From: GCA-020343675 sp964462945
Lineage (GTDB): Bacteria; Planctomycetota; Phycisphaerae; Sedimentisphaerales; Anaerobacaceae
DNA: 28,850 nt
Reading direction: 5' to 3'
Assembly (NCBI GenBank): GCA_964462945.1
Contig: CAYWZW010000067.1
Span: forward strand, 1 to 28,850
The position numbers were made by a program, and so were the translations under genes. Shown here one piece after another: positions 7,703 through 13,989 of the stretch. The notes under the pieces are model-generated. The model saw only the letters and a list, made by a program, of their open reading frames with translations, was not told where the DNA came from and searched no databases. Position 1 is the stretch's first letter, and every line of letters starts with the position of its first letter.

Positions 7703-8182
7703 CTACTTCGATTTCCCGCCGGCCAAGAACCTTTGAAGCTGCACCGCGTTGCGCGTGACTTTTCGCCGCATGACGTCAAGCCGTTCCTCGTATTCCGCTT
7801 CGGCGATGCGCTGGTAGAAACATCGCAGCCAGCGGCAGACTTGCCCCAGGCTGTACGTGCCGTTCCCGGACCGGGGCAGGCCTTTCCGCCGCCAGACAAA
7901 AACCGTCTGCCGCGTGATACCAAACAAGCGCGACAAGTCCTGCTCAGTTAAGCCCGTGCCGCCTACAGTCCTCGTTTTGTTCTGGCGATAATACTGCTCC
8001 ATCCAGAGCAAGGCTTCCCGCAAGCGGAATTTGCCGCTCGATGTTTGCGGTAACTTCTTTGACTGTGCCCAGTAATCGACCGCACCAACGGACTTACCCA
8101 GCAGTCGCGCGAGCTCGGTCTTGCTCAATTCAGCCTCAAGCCAGGGGCTTGTCGATGTCACCTTGTCATTTTCTGCACTCAT
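7703..8182 (-). CDS. Tandem HTH protein, terminase small subunit (Nu1)-like
   Basis: The product (159 residues from the ATG at 8182; a GTG seven codons earlier is possible) has two similar winged-helix units. The first is LSKTELARLLGKSVGAVDYW with wing TSSGKFRLREALLWMEQYY. The second is LTEQDLSRLFGITRQTVFVW with wing SGNGTYSLGQVCRWLRCFY. This layout is typical of Nu1-type terminase small subunits, which recognise the packaging site, and of related plasmid regulators. No large terminase subunit is in the element. If it is a terminase small subunit it would redirect a helper phage's packaging machinery. That role is inference; a simple DNA-binding regulator is equally possible. No clear Shine-Dalgarno. 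Confidence 0.7.
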   Translation of the reverse strand: MSAENDKVTSTSPWLEAELSKTELARLLGKSVGAVDYWAQSKKLPQTSSGKFRLREALLWMEQYYRQNKTRTVGGTGLTEQDLSRLFGITRQTVFVWRRKGLPRSGNGTYSLGQVCRWLRCFYQRIAEAEYEERLDVMRRKVTRNAVQLQRFLAGGKSK

Positions 8183-8410
8183 AACACCGTGCCCAGCGGT
8201 CACTTACAGACCGAAAGAAAGTCAAAAAAATAAATTCCGAAAACACACCGAAACGGCAATTTTCTTATCCGCTGTTTCAAATCCGCTGGGAAGGACCCGT
8301 AAGCCCTTACCCTGCAAGCACTTCCCACAGTGTGTTTTCTGCCCTGAATCATCGTTCTAAATCTGTCCAAGAAAGCACGCTCATCGACTTACACGACCTT
8401 ACAATCGAGC

Positions 8411-9703
8411 CTACGGCGGGCTGCGCGGCTGTGCCGCCGCTGCTAATTTGCCAGGCAAGATTTTCTTGCACCAAACCCTTGCCGCCGAACGATAGCCGCC
8501 ATTCTTGCTGTAGAGCTTAGCCAGACGTCGGGCTTCTTTGACCAGGGATTCCCACAACTCCACGAGGACCGCAGGCCCTATGCCCGAACCTACAGCCCGT
8601 TCAAAGCAGCCTGCGAACGCGCCCACTTCCCTCGCACTCTCCGGCGAATCATCCGGCCAGGGCGATCCGAGCGCCCGGTAAATGTCCCTGCCCGCCTGGA
8701 GCGCCGCCTGATTGCAGCGCCGCCGCACAGAGCTCAGCGCGTGGCTGAGATGCCCCAGATCATCCGCGTGAACCGACTCGGGCCGGGCAGCGAGAGAGCC
8801 GCTTGCCCGGCCATCGTCGGAAGGTGTCGGCGTCATCGGCGGGGCGGAGGCCGGGGACGTGGTGGTTTCTTCGCTCGTTTCCGCGCTCATCGCTTGCGTA
8901 TGGGTTTGCGCTGTTGCCGAGGCCGAAGGCCGAGAGTTCTCTTGCATTTTTCTTTCCGAGGCCGAAGGCCGAGAGTTCTCTTGCGCTTTTCTTTCCGAGG
9001 CCGAAGGCCGAGAGTTTGCCTTCTCTTTCCTTTCCGAGGCCGAAGGCCGAGGCTTTGCCTTCTCTTTCCTTTCCTTCTCTTTCCTTTTCGCGTTTAAAGG
9101 CGCTCGGCGGCGCTCGGTGGCGCTCGTAGTTTCTCGTGCGCGCTCGGGATTTCTCGTAGTTTCACGAGAAAGATTATCGCCCGGCCCGGCTTTCTGCCGC
9201 TTCGCCGTTCCCTTTTTCTTTGGCAAATCGTTCAAGCTCAGGTCCCAATCGGGGACGGCAACACGCTCGATAAGGCCGACAGCCTCAAGCGCTCCAAGAA
9301 TTTTCTCCGCTCGTTGCGGCGGGACATAGAGCACCGTTCGCCCGATCTCGATGCTCGATGCAGGCTCAAGCCGCTCATTCAACAGGAAGCCTCGATATGC
9401 CCGGCTTCGCCGGCTGGCTGCAGCGCGTATCCGTGCCCAGGCCCCCTCAAGCTCAAGCCCGTCCGCCCGCCTTCTCAAGCTCTCAATCTGTTGCAGATAC
9501 GCACAGCTCTCGTCATCAGCCGGCGTAACATAATCCCGCGCATAAATAAGCGGTCCCTTCCTGCAGAACCGCTGGTCATCGGCCAATTCAAACCTTTCCC
9601 GGAACCTGAAAACGTGCCAGACTCGATCCGCTCGGCCTCGCTCCGCTGCCGGCGGAGTCGGCTGTTTCGATGCTGACATGGTACGCGATTTTACTTTCGT
9701 CAT
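8411..9703 (-). CDS. Large element protein with internal 13-residue repeats, possibly replication-related
   Basis: At 430 residues it is the second largest protein of the element. The N-terminal part (about 30-160) looks folded and ends in a winged-helix-like stretch, PPQRAEKILGALEAVGLIERV. A long disordered, lysine/arginine/serine-rich linker follows (160-310), containing four perfect-length 13-residue repeats of the form ERKxxxNSRPSAS (211-262). A helical C-terminal domain contains WESLVKEARRLAKLYSKN. The two-domain, linker-joined layout recalls phage or plasmid replication initiators and helicase loaders, but no motif proves it. It overlaps the preceding gene by 4 bases (ATGA), implying translational coupling. 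Confidence 0.75.
   Translation of the reverse strand: MTKVKSRTMSASKQPTPPAAERGRADRVWHVFRFRERFELADDQRFCRKGPLIYARDYVTPADDESCAYLQQIESLRRRADGLELEGAWARIRAAASRRSRAYRGFLLNERLEPASSIEIGRTVLYVPPQRAEKILGALEAVGLIERVAVPDWDLSLNDLPKKKGTAKRQKAGPGDNLSRETTRNPERARETTSATERRRAPLNAKRKEKERKEKAKPRPSASERKEKANSRPSASERKAQENSRPSASERKMQENSRPSASATAQTHTQAMSAETSEETTTSPASAPPMTPTPSDDGRASGSLAARPESVHADDLGHLSHALSSVRRRCNQAALQAGRDIYRALGSPWPDDSPESAREVGAFAGCFERAVGSGIGPAVLVELWESLVKEARRLAKLYSKNGGYRSAARVWCKKILPGKLAAAAQPRSPP
8918..9073. repeat. Four tandem 39-bp repeats within a coding region
   Basis: Each 39-bp unit on the plus strand begins CCGAGGCCGAAGGCCGAG and ends in a pyrimidine-rich stretch. The unit length keeps the reading frame (13 codons), so copy number could change without breaking the protein. 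The invariant part contains CGAGGCCGAAGG, also found in the att core on the opposite strand. Confidence 0.9.
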
Positions 9704-10080
9704 TTCTTCGGTCCCTGATGAAACAGAGATGCCTTACTCTCGACGGGAAACCAGGTGACGCACGTACTCCGGCAGGCGGTACAGAAGCGAGCTGGTCCTT
9801 TTCTCACGAGGCCCCGGCGCTGAAGGCCGGGAAGACGTCTGGCCGCCGCGTGTCTATCGATCCCGATGAGCTTGCCCAGCTCCGCCGATGTCCGGCCCGG
9901 CCAACGCTGCACGCCCATCAAGACGAGCTTCATTTGACCCTTCAGCTTTGTTCGGTGGAACCGCTCACCAGCCAGATAGCTTGTGACCGGGTCCGCTCGA
10001 TGCGCGACCGGTTCGGCCAAAACAGCCAGCTTTGTCCGGTCGGTCCCGGGCAGGTCAAAAAGCTTGCACTGTTCGTTCAT
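9700..10080 (-). CDS. Winged-helix DNA-binding protein
   Basis: The start is the ATG at 10080 (MNEQCKLFDLPGTD), with AGGAAA 4-6 bases upstream; an ATG 15 bases earlier lacks a ribosome-binding site. The 126-residue product has a winged helix at about residues 55-105: LVLMGVQRWPGRTSAELGKL, then the recognition helix RHAAARRLPGLQRRGLV, and a wing. This MarR/IclR-like pattern (pGRTSAELGKLIGID) suggests a regulator or a helper for the following gene, with which it shares an ATGA overlap. The gene overlaps the end of the preceding 65-residue gene by 26 bases. Confidence 0.7.
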   Translation of the reverse strand: MNEQCKLFDLPGTDRTKLAVLAEPVAHRADPVTSYLAGERFHRTKLKGQMKLVLMGVQRWPGRTSAELGKLIGIDRHAAARRLPGLQRRGLVRKGPARFCTACRSTCVTWFPVESKASLFHQGPKK

Positions 10081-10252
10081 TGTTTCCTGTTCCATAGGCG
10101 CGCATTCTACGAGAATATCGCACCACAACTCCGAGTCGCTTCAATTCGGACTGTGCTCTGGCCGCAAGGTCAAAATCATTCGTAAGCCTTGCTCGCTCCA
10201 GGACGGCAAACCATACCGTTGGGCTGTCGGTCTCTTGTTTTTGCTTGCCCAT
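10055..10252 (-). CDS. Hypothetical 65-residue protein
   Basis: A small basic helical product begins MGKQKQETDSPTVWFAVLER; GGAG about 6 bases before the ATG supports it. The core, FDLAARAQSELKRLGVVVRY, looks like an amphipathic helix followed by a strand. This type of small protein is common beside HTH genes in integrated elements, but I cannot name a function. Two perfect tandem 11-bp repeats lie 31-52 bp upstream of its start. Confidence 0.6.
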   Translation of the reverse strand: MGKQKQETDSPTVWFAVLERARLTNDFDLAARAQSELKRLGVVVRYSRRMRAYGTGNNERTVQAF

Positions 10253-10282
10253 ATAGACTCCGAAAACAATCTATCTATGGGC

Positions 10283-10304
10283 GGGTGTCGGGTGGGTGTC
10301 GGGT
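10283..10304. repeat. Two perfect tandem 11-bp repeats (iteron-like)
   Basis: GGGTGTCGGGT occurs twice in a row in the 85-bp gap between the regulator gene and the 65-residue gene. The helical-repeat length of 11 bp and the non-coding position suggest a protein-binding site or part of a small replication origin. Only two copies are present. Confidence 0.45.
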
Positions 10305-10337
10305 GAAGAAAATCGTAAAACTCTGAAATGAAGTGGC

Positions 10338-11117
10338 TTATGAATCTGAAGTGTCGGCCAAAGTGTCGGGTTCCCAAGCTTCGATATGGCCGGTTTCTGT
10401 GTTTTTGAATCCTTTGCGCTGATCCTTTTTCGCTTGCCTCAAAATGTCTTTCGCCTTCATGTATTTTGGCCAAGTATAAAGCGTTGTTCGGCTAACACCT
10501 ACGGCTCTCGCAATTTGGATGTCGCTCCAGTCAGGATGTTCGGCCAGAAGCCCAAGCGCAAGAGCTTCACCAGCGATAACGTTTCTCTTTTGCGCCGCGT
10601 TTTGATTTTGTCCCTGCTTGCCACCAACGCTGTCTGCCGCCTGCCCGGTCCTTTTGCCGAGCCTCTGACTTAGGTGCGCGATCATGCTCTCGATTTCCTC
10701 TTTTTCATGCTCACGTAGCCAAAGACGTTTCATGCGAACGTAAGCTTCTCCATACGTCAGAGCTTTCACTTCTTCATCAGGGACCCCATGCTCAGTTAGC
10801 CATAGCCGCCAACGAACGATTTCAGCTTTTGTCGGCGGTGAATGTCGGACCCCGCTCTTGAAGAAAATCGTGAATAACCCATCCGTGGAAGTGGACGACG
10901 AGGACACTGAGGACGACACGTTCGATGTTCTCGGATATTCTGTCTCCCATGCCCCCTCAAGGTCCGGCATGGGTTCGCGCTCGTCGTTCTCAGAGTTGAA
11001 CGGGTACTTTGGGACAGGACAGGGCTTGCTTGCCTTCTCCACTGGCGCTTCGGCGTTTTGGATCCCCCGGTTTGCCTTTGTGCTGGTCGATGATTTGAGC
11101 TTGTGTCTTGTTGCCAT
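10338..11117 (-). CDS. HTH-domain protein, likely element regulator
   Basis: The start is the ATG at 11117 (MATRHKLK...), with AAGGCAGG 5 bases upstream; a GTG two codons earlier is less likely. The 259-residue product has a basic disordered N-terminus, a serine-rich stretch around 70-80, a helical middle (RWRLWLTEHGVPDEEVKAL) and a helix-turn-helix near the C-terminus: EHPDWSDIQIARAVGVSRTTLYTWPKY (split here as residues of one HTH). It resembles resolvase/transposase-type or phage HTH_23-like domains. It heads the leftward train, and its ribosome-binding site lies in one arm of a 13-bp inverted repeat, so it is a good candidate for the element's own control protein. Confidence 0.75.
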   Translation of the reverse strand: MATRHKLKSSTSTKANRGIQNAEAPVEKASKPCPVPKYPFNSENDEREPMPDLEGAWETEYPRTSNVSSSVSSSSTSTDGLFTIFFKSGVRHSPPTKAEIVRWRLWLTEHGVPDEEVKALTYGEAYVRMKRLWLREHEKEEIESMIAHLSQRLGKRTGQAADSVGGKQGQNQNAAQKRNVIAGEALALGLLAEHPDWSDIQIARAVGVSRTTLYTWPKYMKAKDILRQAKKDQRKGFKNTETGHIEAWEPDTLADTSDS

Positions 11118-11119
11118 AA

Positions 11120-11172
11120 ACACCTGCCTTACTTAATTCGGTCGATCCGAGCGGCCCTGGTAAGGCAGGTGT
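11120..11172 (-). promoter_or_regulatory. 13-bp inverted repeat covering the ribosome-binding site
   Basis: ACACCTGCCTTAC at 11120-11132 and GTAAGGCAGGTGT at 11160-11172 are perfect complements, 27 bases apart. In leftward mRNA the second arm contains the AAGGCAGG ribosome-binding site just before the ATG at 11117. Pairing would hide it. The same AAGGCAGGTG occurs in the integrase leader. Both an RNA switch and a two-site protein operator fit. Confidence 0.6.
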
Positions 11173-11652
11173 GCCGCAACCCAGAACCGCTCAGACCGCA
11201 AACGCCCGCCGGCGTTCCCGATGTTTCCTGATTCTACTTAGCCCCCGTCCGATCTGTCAACTTCTTTCGCATCCGCCGCCCTGGACGATCCGACCGCCAC
11301 AGCCGGGCAAGGGCAAACGCTACGCCGGCCCGCTCCTAAGCTCTGCTCTGTATCCGGCCCGTAAGACCCGCCGGCGGGATCGTCGCTCCTACAGCCCTAC
11401 AGAGCCTCAGACGGCTAAACGTCGGTTTTGAGCCTTTGCCCCGTTAATTTCGCTTCGCAGCTTCGCCCAGGACGGACGATCTTGGCTCAGCCTATACCAG
11501 ACTACCCTATTGCCGTCGCTCGTTCTTCAGTTATCCGCCCCCCAAATTTGGCCGATAACAAGAGCAGTGCAGTTGTGGCTTGACCGTTGTGCACGCAGCC
11601 GCAACGTGACTTTAGTGTTGTCAAAGGGATATAGCTCCAAGGGGATCACAGT
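11173..11652. other. 480-bp non-coding region of the element
   Basis: No convincing gene is seen on either strand. The region separates the leftward train from the rightward membrane-protein gene and is therefore the likely control region. The left two-thirds are GC-rich and featureless to me. Near the right end is a compound dyad: GTTATC at 11530-11535 and GATAAC at 11554-11559 flank the palindrome CCAAATTTGG (11542-11551), about 95 bp upstream of the next gene's start. Confidence 0.6.
11530..11559. promoter_or_regulatory. Compound palindrome, candidate operator
   Basis: A 10-bp palindrome CCAAATTTGG sits between inverted GTTATC and GATAAC arms, with unequal spacing (6 and 2 bases). Its place in the control region upstream of the only rightward gene of the element suggests a regulator site. 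Confidence 0.35.
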
Positions 11653-12177
11653 ATGAAAAAGGATATGAAAAACAATCTTCTATACCCCATTGTCGTAGCG
11701 GTGGTGGTCAGTGTAATCTTGGGCGTGGTCAACGATTTTGTGGTGCTTCCAAAGCGGCTTGAGTTACACATACAGTACATAGAACGGGACATGGAGCGCC
11801 TATCTCGCCAGTTTTCGAGCGATATGGACCGGCTGTCTGGCCAGCTTTCGAGCCGTATGGACCGCCTGTCTTGCCAGCTTTCGAGCGATAACGATTCGAT
11901 CAATGATATCAAGCTATTCATTGCTTCCGCGCATCCTGAGAGAAGTATATTACCGTTGTCCTCAGCGAACAAACTTCAGAGCTTGAAACCCGAAGAGAGA
12001 GAGAGCTTGGCAGCGCGCATAGGCAAGTATTCAAGCGCTACAGACTTCTCTCAAGGAGTGTCTAAAGACCCTCGACTGGGCAGCCTTCTGGTAGATCGCA
12101 ATATCAGTCAGAACGATCTTCAAAACTACTGGAAGATGGCAAGCCGCCAGAAACTCAATGACGGTCAGGAACCCTAA
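11653..12177 (+). CDS. Membrane-anchored coiled-coil protein, possible cargo
   Basis: The 174-residue product has one N-terminal membrane segment (about residues 9-30, YPIVVAVVVSVILGVVNDFV) and then a helical region with three degenerate 11-residue repeats of the form DMDRLSGQLSS (about 45-79), typical of a trimeric or dimeric stalk. The C-terminal third is a soluble domain of unknown type. AAGGGGA precedes the start by about 9 bases. It is the only rightward gene in the element, lies beyond the control region and has different codon use from the train, so it is probably cargo rather than core. A surface or anti-phage role is conceivable but not shown. Confidence 0.7.
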   Translation: MKKDMKNNLLYPIVVAVVVSVILGVVNDFVVLPKRLELHIQYIERDMERLSRQFSSDMDRLSGQLSSRMDRLSCQLSSDNDSINDIKLFIASAHPERSILPLSSANKLQSLKPEERESLAARIGKYSSATDFSQGVSKDPRLGSLLVDRNISQNDLQNYWKMASRQKLNDGQEP

Positions 12178-12218
12178 GATTAAGTGGCTCGACCACGGTG
12201 CAAACACCTTGCCCCCGC

Positions 12219-12500
12219 TTAGACTACCTGCATCCCGTCCGGCCACTGCCTGCAGAAGGCCGCTGCCGCTTCCCGTTCGTCTTTTGTCCGGCCTCGCGCC
12301 ATCCCCCACAGCGCGACCAGTGCAGCAGCAAAGACCGGCTGCCCGGCAATTTCGACCATATCCGCCGGCCCGCAATCCGGCGCATCCTCTGCTGCGCCGT
12401 GCCCCTTGATCCGCAGCGCCGGTATCCCATAGTGGCTTGCCGGGCTGTCCGTTGTTAGCACGCACCGCTGTTGCTCGGTTGCATAGACTTCATGTTCCAT
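12219..12500 (-). CDS. Hypothetical 93-residue protein
   Basis: The ATG at 12500 (MEHEVYATEQQRCVLTT) has GGAAGGA about 6 bases upstream, a strong site; a start 13 codons earlier is open but unsupported. The product contains SHYGIPALRIKG and later CGPADMV, a short pattern that looks like a small beta-rich domain, followed by a helix, FAAALVALWGMARG. Family not recognised. It lies convergent to the membrane-protein gene, 41 bases apart, and would be transcribed towards it from near the right end of the element. Confidence 0.6.
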   Translation of the reverse strand: MEHEVYATEQQRCVLTTDSPASHYGIPALRIKGHGAAEDAPDCGPADMVEIAGQPVFAAALVALWGMARGRTKDEREAAAAFCRQWPDGMQVV

Positions 12501-12551
12501 GTTCGTCCTTCCTTTCGTTCCCGTGTTTTCGTTATCCACGTCCAGGCCAAA

Positions 12552-12579
12552 GGCCGGGCAGCTTCGCCGCCGCCCGGCC
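12552..12579. terminator. GC-rich hairpin near the right end of the element
   Basis: GGCCGGGC at 12552-12559 and GCCCGGCC at 12572-12579 form an 8-bp stem with a 12-base loop. There is no T-run. In the circle it would lie just behind the extended integrase reading frame, whose stop is at 12597, and could end that transcript. Confidence 0.4.
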
Positions 12580-12596
12580 CCGCCCGTTACCCATAC

Positions 12597-12776
12597 TCAG
12601 GCCCTCTCGATGAGCCGCTTGATCTTCGCTTTCACGTCCGCCGACAGCCCCGGCCAGGCCCTCACTACTGCCGCCAAGTCCGGCTGTTCGGCGTTCAAAA
12701 GCGCCAAGCAGGACGCCAAGTCGTTTTTCAGGTTTTCTGTAAGTGGTGTGTTTGGCAAGGACTTAGGATTTTCGGG
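12597..12776 (-). pseudogene. Orphan C-terminal tail of the integrase (used in the circular form)
   Basis: Read leftward from the att core at 12825, in the same phase as the integrase reads attL, this frame continues for 59 codons after SPM and ends at 12597. It encodes PENPKSLPNT... and then NDLASCLALLN, AVVRAWPGLSADVKAKIKRL, a plausible helical, basic end. The codons look like real coding sequence, while the frame to the right of att (12826-13115) does not. It has no start of its own in the integrated state. After excision it is joined in frame to the integrase, giving about 533 residues. It is therefore not decayed but split by integration. Confidence 0.7.
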
Positions 12777-12825
12777 CATCGGACTGTCGATCCGAAGGTT
12801 GAGGGTTCGAGCCCCTTCGGCCTCG
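12776..12825 (+). repeat. attR: 50-bp copy of the tRNA-Asp 3' part
   Basis: The sequence is identical to 4339-4388. It is not a working tRNA because the acceptor 5' strand and D-arm are missing. To the left is element sequence and to the right the former flank of the tRNA gene. Confidence 0.95.
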
Positions 12826-12978
12826 CTGATAAAAGTGGAAGACTGCCAAACAGTCATGTGTGGCGGCCTATTTTTGTCCGACCCTTCAAAGGGGAGGTTG
12901 TAAAATCGTGCGTTTGTCGATGCCCTTCTAAGAAGTTCTGCGTTTTTGATTGACGAATGTTTCGACGAATACTTCCAG

Positions 12979-13009
12979 CACGCTGTAGAGTTGCAGACGT
13001 GTTTTTTTT
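12979..13009 (+). terminator. Intrinsic terminator, former tRNA-Asp terminator
   Basis: CACGCTG at 12979-12985 pairs with CAG-A-CGTG at 12994-13001 (one bulged A, 8-base loop), followed directly by eight T. It lies about 150 bp after attR. Before integration it would have closed the tRNA-Asp transcript. Now it insulates the nuo operon from the element. Confidence 0.65.
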
Positions 13010-13028
13010 GAGCGACAACTTTTAGCAT

Positions 13029-13057
13029 TTGCGTGTGGCGCGCACGATGTATATAAT
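13029..13057 (+). promoter_or_regulatory. Candidate promoter of the nuo operon
   Basis: TTGCGT at 13029-13034 and a perfect TATAAT at 13052-13057 are spaced by 17 bases, 67 bp before nuoA. The -35 box is weak but the spacing is ideal. The promoter lies outside the element, so insertion should not silence nuo. Confidence 0.6.
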
Positions 13058-13123
13058 CCTGACCTATTAATTCCTGTAAGCTGTAACAGGTTGATAAGAA
13101 AGCAGGTTTGAGCATAACTCAAA

Positions 13124-13483
13124 ATGATCATTCAGGACTACGGAGTTGTTGGTCTGTTTTTCGTTATAGGCATCGCCTTTGTTGCAAGCGCGTTCATCGT
13201 GTCATGGCTGCTTCGTCCGCGTGATCCGAATCCCGCCAAGAGCTCCACCTACGAGTGCGGCGAGATAGTAAAAGGCAGCTCCAGGGTACAATTCAACGTC
13301 AGCTACTACCTCGTAGCGCTTTTGTTTGTCATATTCGATATAGAAGTCCTGTTTCTGGTCCCCTGGATTGTCGCATTCCGCGAGCTTGGTATGGTTTCAT
13401 ATATTGAGATGATGGTTTTCATCGCGATTCTGGTGGTGGGTCTAATCTATGCCTGGAAAAAGGGAGTTTTCGAATGGCAGTGA
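13124..13483 (+). CDS. nuoA: NADH-quinone oxidoreductase subunit A
   Basis: The 119-residue membrane subunit of complex I (three helices) sits at the hinge between the membrane and peripheral arms. Family signatures are clear: YECGEI after the first loop and VIFDIEVLFLVPW in the second helix, with the conserved acidic pair. It is the first gene of an 11-gene operon in the order A B C D H I J K L M N. The Shine-Dalgarno is weak. The gene overlaps nuoB by 10 bases. Length is normal. Confidence 0.96.
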   Translation: MIIQDYGVVGLFFVIGIAFVASAFIVSWLLRPRDPNPAKSSTYECGEIVKGSSRVQFNVSYYLVALLFVIFDIEVLFLVPWIVAFRELGMVSYIEMMVFIAILVVGLIYAWKKGVFEWQ

Positions 13484-13989
13484 TGGAAAAAATCCCCGCC
13501 TCAAAACTGATCCGTAAGATGCCGGGCGGCGGCTTGCTTCTGACAACCAGTGAGAGCCTCTTAAAATGGGGAAAGGCATCCTCTCTGTGGCCTATGACAT
13601 TCGGGCTGGCTTGCTGCGCCTTTGAGATGATCGCTGCGGGTGCTGCGCGTTTTGACATTGACCGGTTCGGCGCAGGAGTATTCCGGGCAAGCCCCAGGCA
13701 GTGTGACGTCATGATCGTTGCGGGAACGATATGCATCAAAATGAGGGACTGCGTCCGTCGCCTTTACGCGCAAATGCCCGAACCTAAATATGTAATCGCC
13801 ATGGGAAATTGCGCCGTCTCCGGAGGCATCTTCTATTACGATACCTATTCGGTTGTGAAGGGGACGGAATCGCTTGGCATCGCCGTGGATGTGTTTATAC
13901 CAGGCTGCCCGCCCCGTCCGGAAAATCTGCTCTTTGGGCTGATGAAACTGCAGGAAAAAATAAGGAACGAAAAAGATGCAACCAGATGA
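13474..13989 (+). CDS. nuoB: NADH-quinone oxidoreductase subunit B
   Basis: The 171-residue subunit binds the terminal iron-sulfur cluster N2, which passes electrons to quinone. All four ligands are present: Cys47-Cys48 in GLACCAFEM, Cys113 in MGNCAVSGG and Cys145 in PGCPPRPEN. The start at 13474 has GGAG about 8 bases upstream; an ATG at 13483 that overlaps the nuoA stop by one base is an alternative. The gene overlaps nuoC by 14 bases. The two-helix amphipathic N-terminus is shorter than in many proteobacteria. Confidence 0.97.
   Translation: MAVMEKIPASKLIRKMPGGGLLLTTSESLLKWGKASSLWPMTFGLACCAFEMIAAGAARFDIDRFGAGVFRASPRQCDVMIVAGTICIKMRDCVRRLYAQMPEPKYVIAMGNCAVSGGIFYYDTYSVVKGTESLGIAVDVFIPGCPPRPENLLFGLMKLQEKIRNEKDATR

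Larger units (their letters stand above)
4339..12825. mobile_element. Integrated element at tRNA-Asp, about 8.5 kb
   Basis: A perfect 50-bp direct repeat, 4339-4388 and 12776-12825, marks the ends. The left copy is the 3' part of an intact tRNA-Asp and the right copy is a free-standing tRNA fragment. Just inside the left end is a tyrosine recombinase, followed by an AlpA-type protein that is likely the excisionase. The interior is mostly one leftward gene train of small proteins with HTH, zinc-ribbon and terminase-small-subunit-like features. There are no capsid, tail or conjugation genes. It is GC-richer than the nuo operon beside it. A phage satellite or small genomic island are the leading options. 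Confidence 0.92.

Noticed and set aside
8918..9073. CRISPR-like array
   Set aside because: The units are contiguous without unique spacers and lie in frame in a gene.
8741..9329. Long rightward frames with repeated SEAEGREF or RGRRPRV peptides
   Set aside because: They are the opposite strand of the 39-bp tandem repeats in the leftward 430-residue gene.
10141..10473. Leftward 110-codon frame across the 11-bp repeats
   Set aside because: It overlaps the end of the regulator gene and the 65-residue gene in another frame and has no ribosome-binding site.
12776..12825. A second tRNA-Asp gene
   Set aside because: Only the part from after the D stem to the 3' end is present; the sequence to its left does not supply an acceptor strand or D-arm.
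12826..13115. Leftward frame joining chromosomal sequence with the att core and the integrase tail, 172 codons in all
   Set aside because: The part right of attR has no coding character and overlaps the terminator and nuo promoter. Only the part left of att is meaningful, as the integrase tail.
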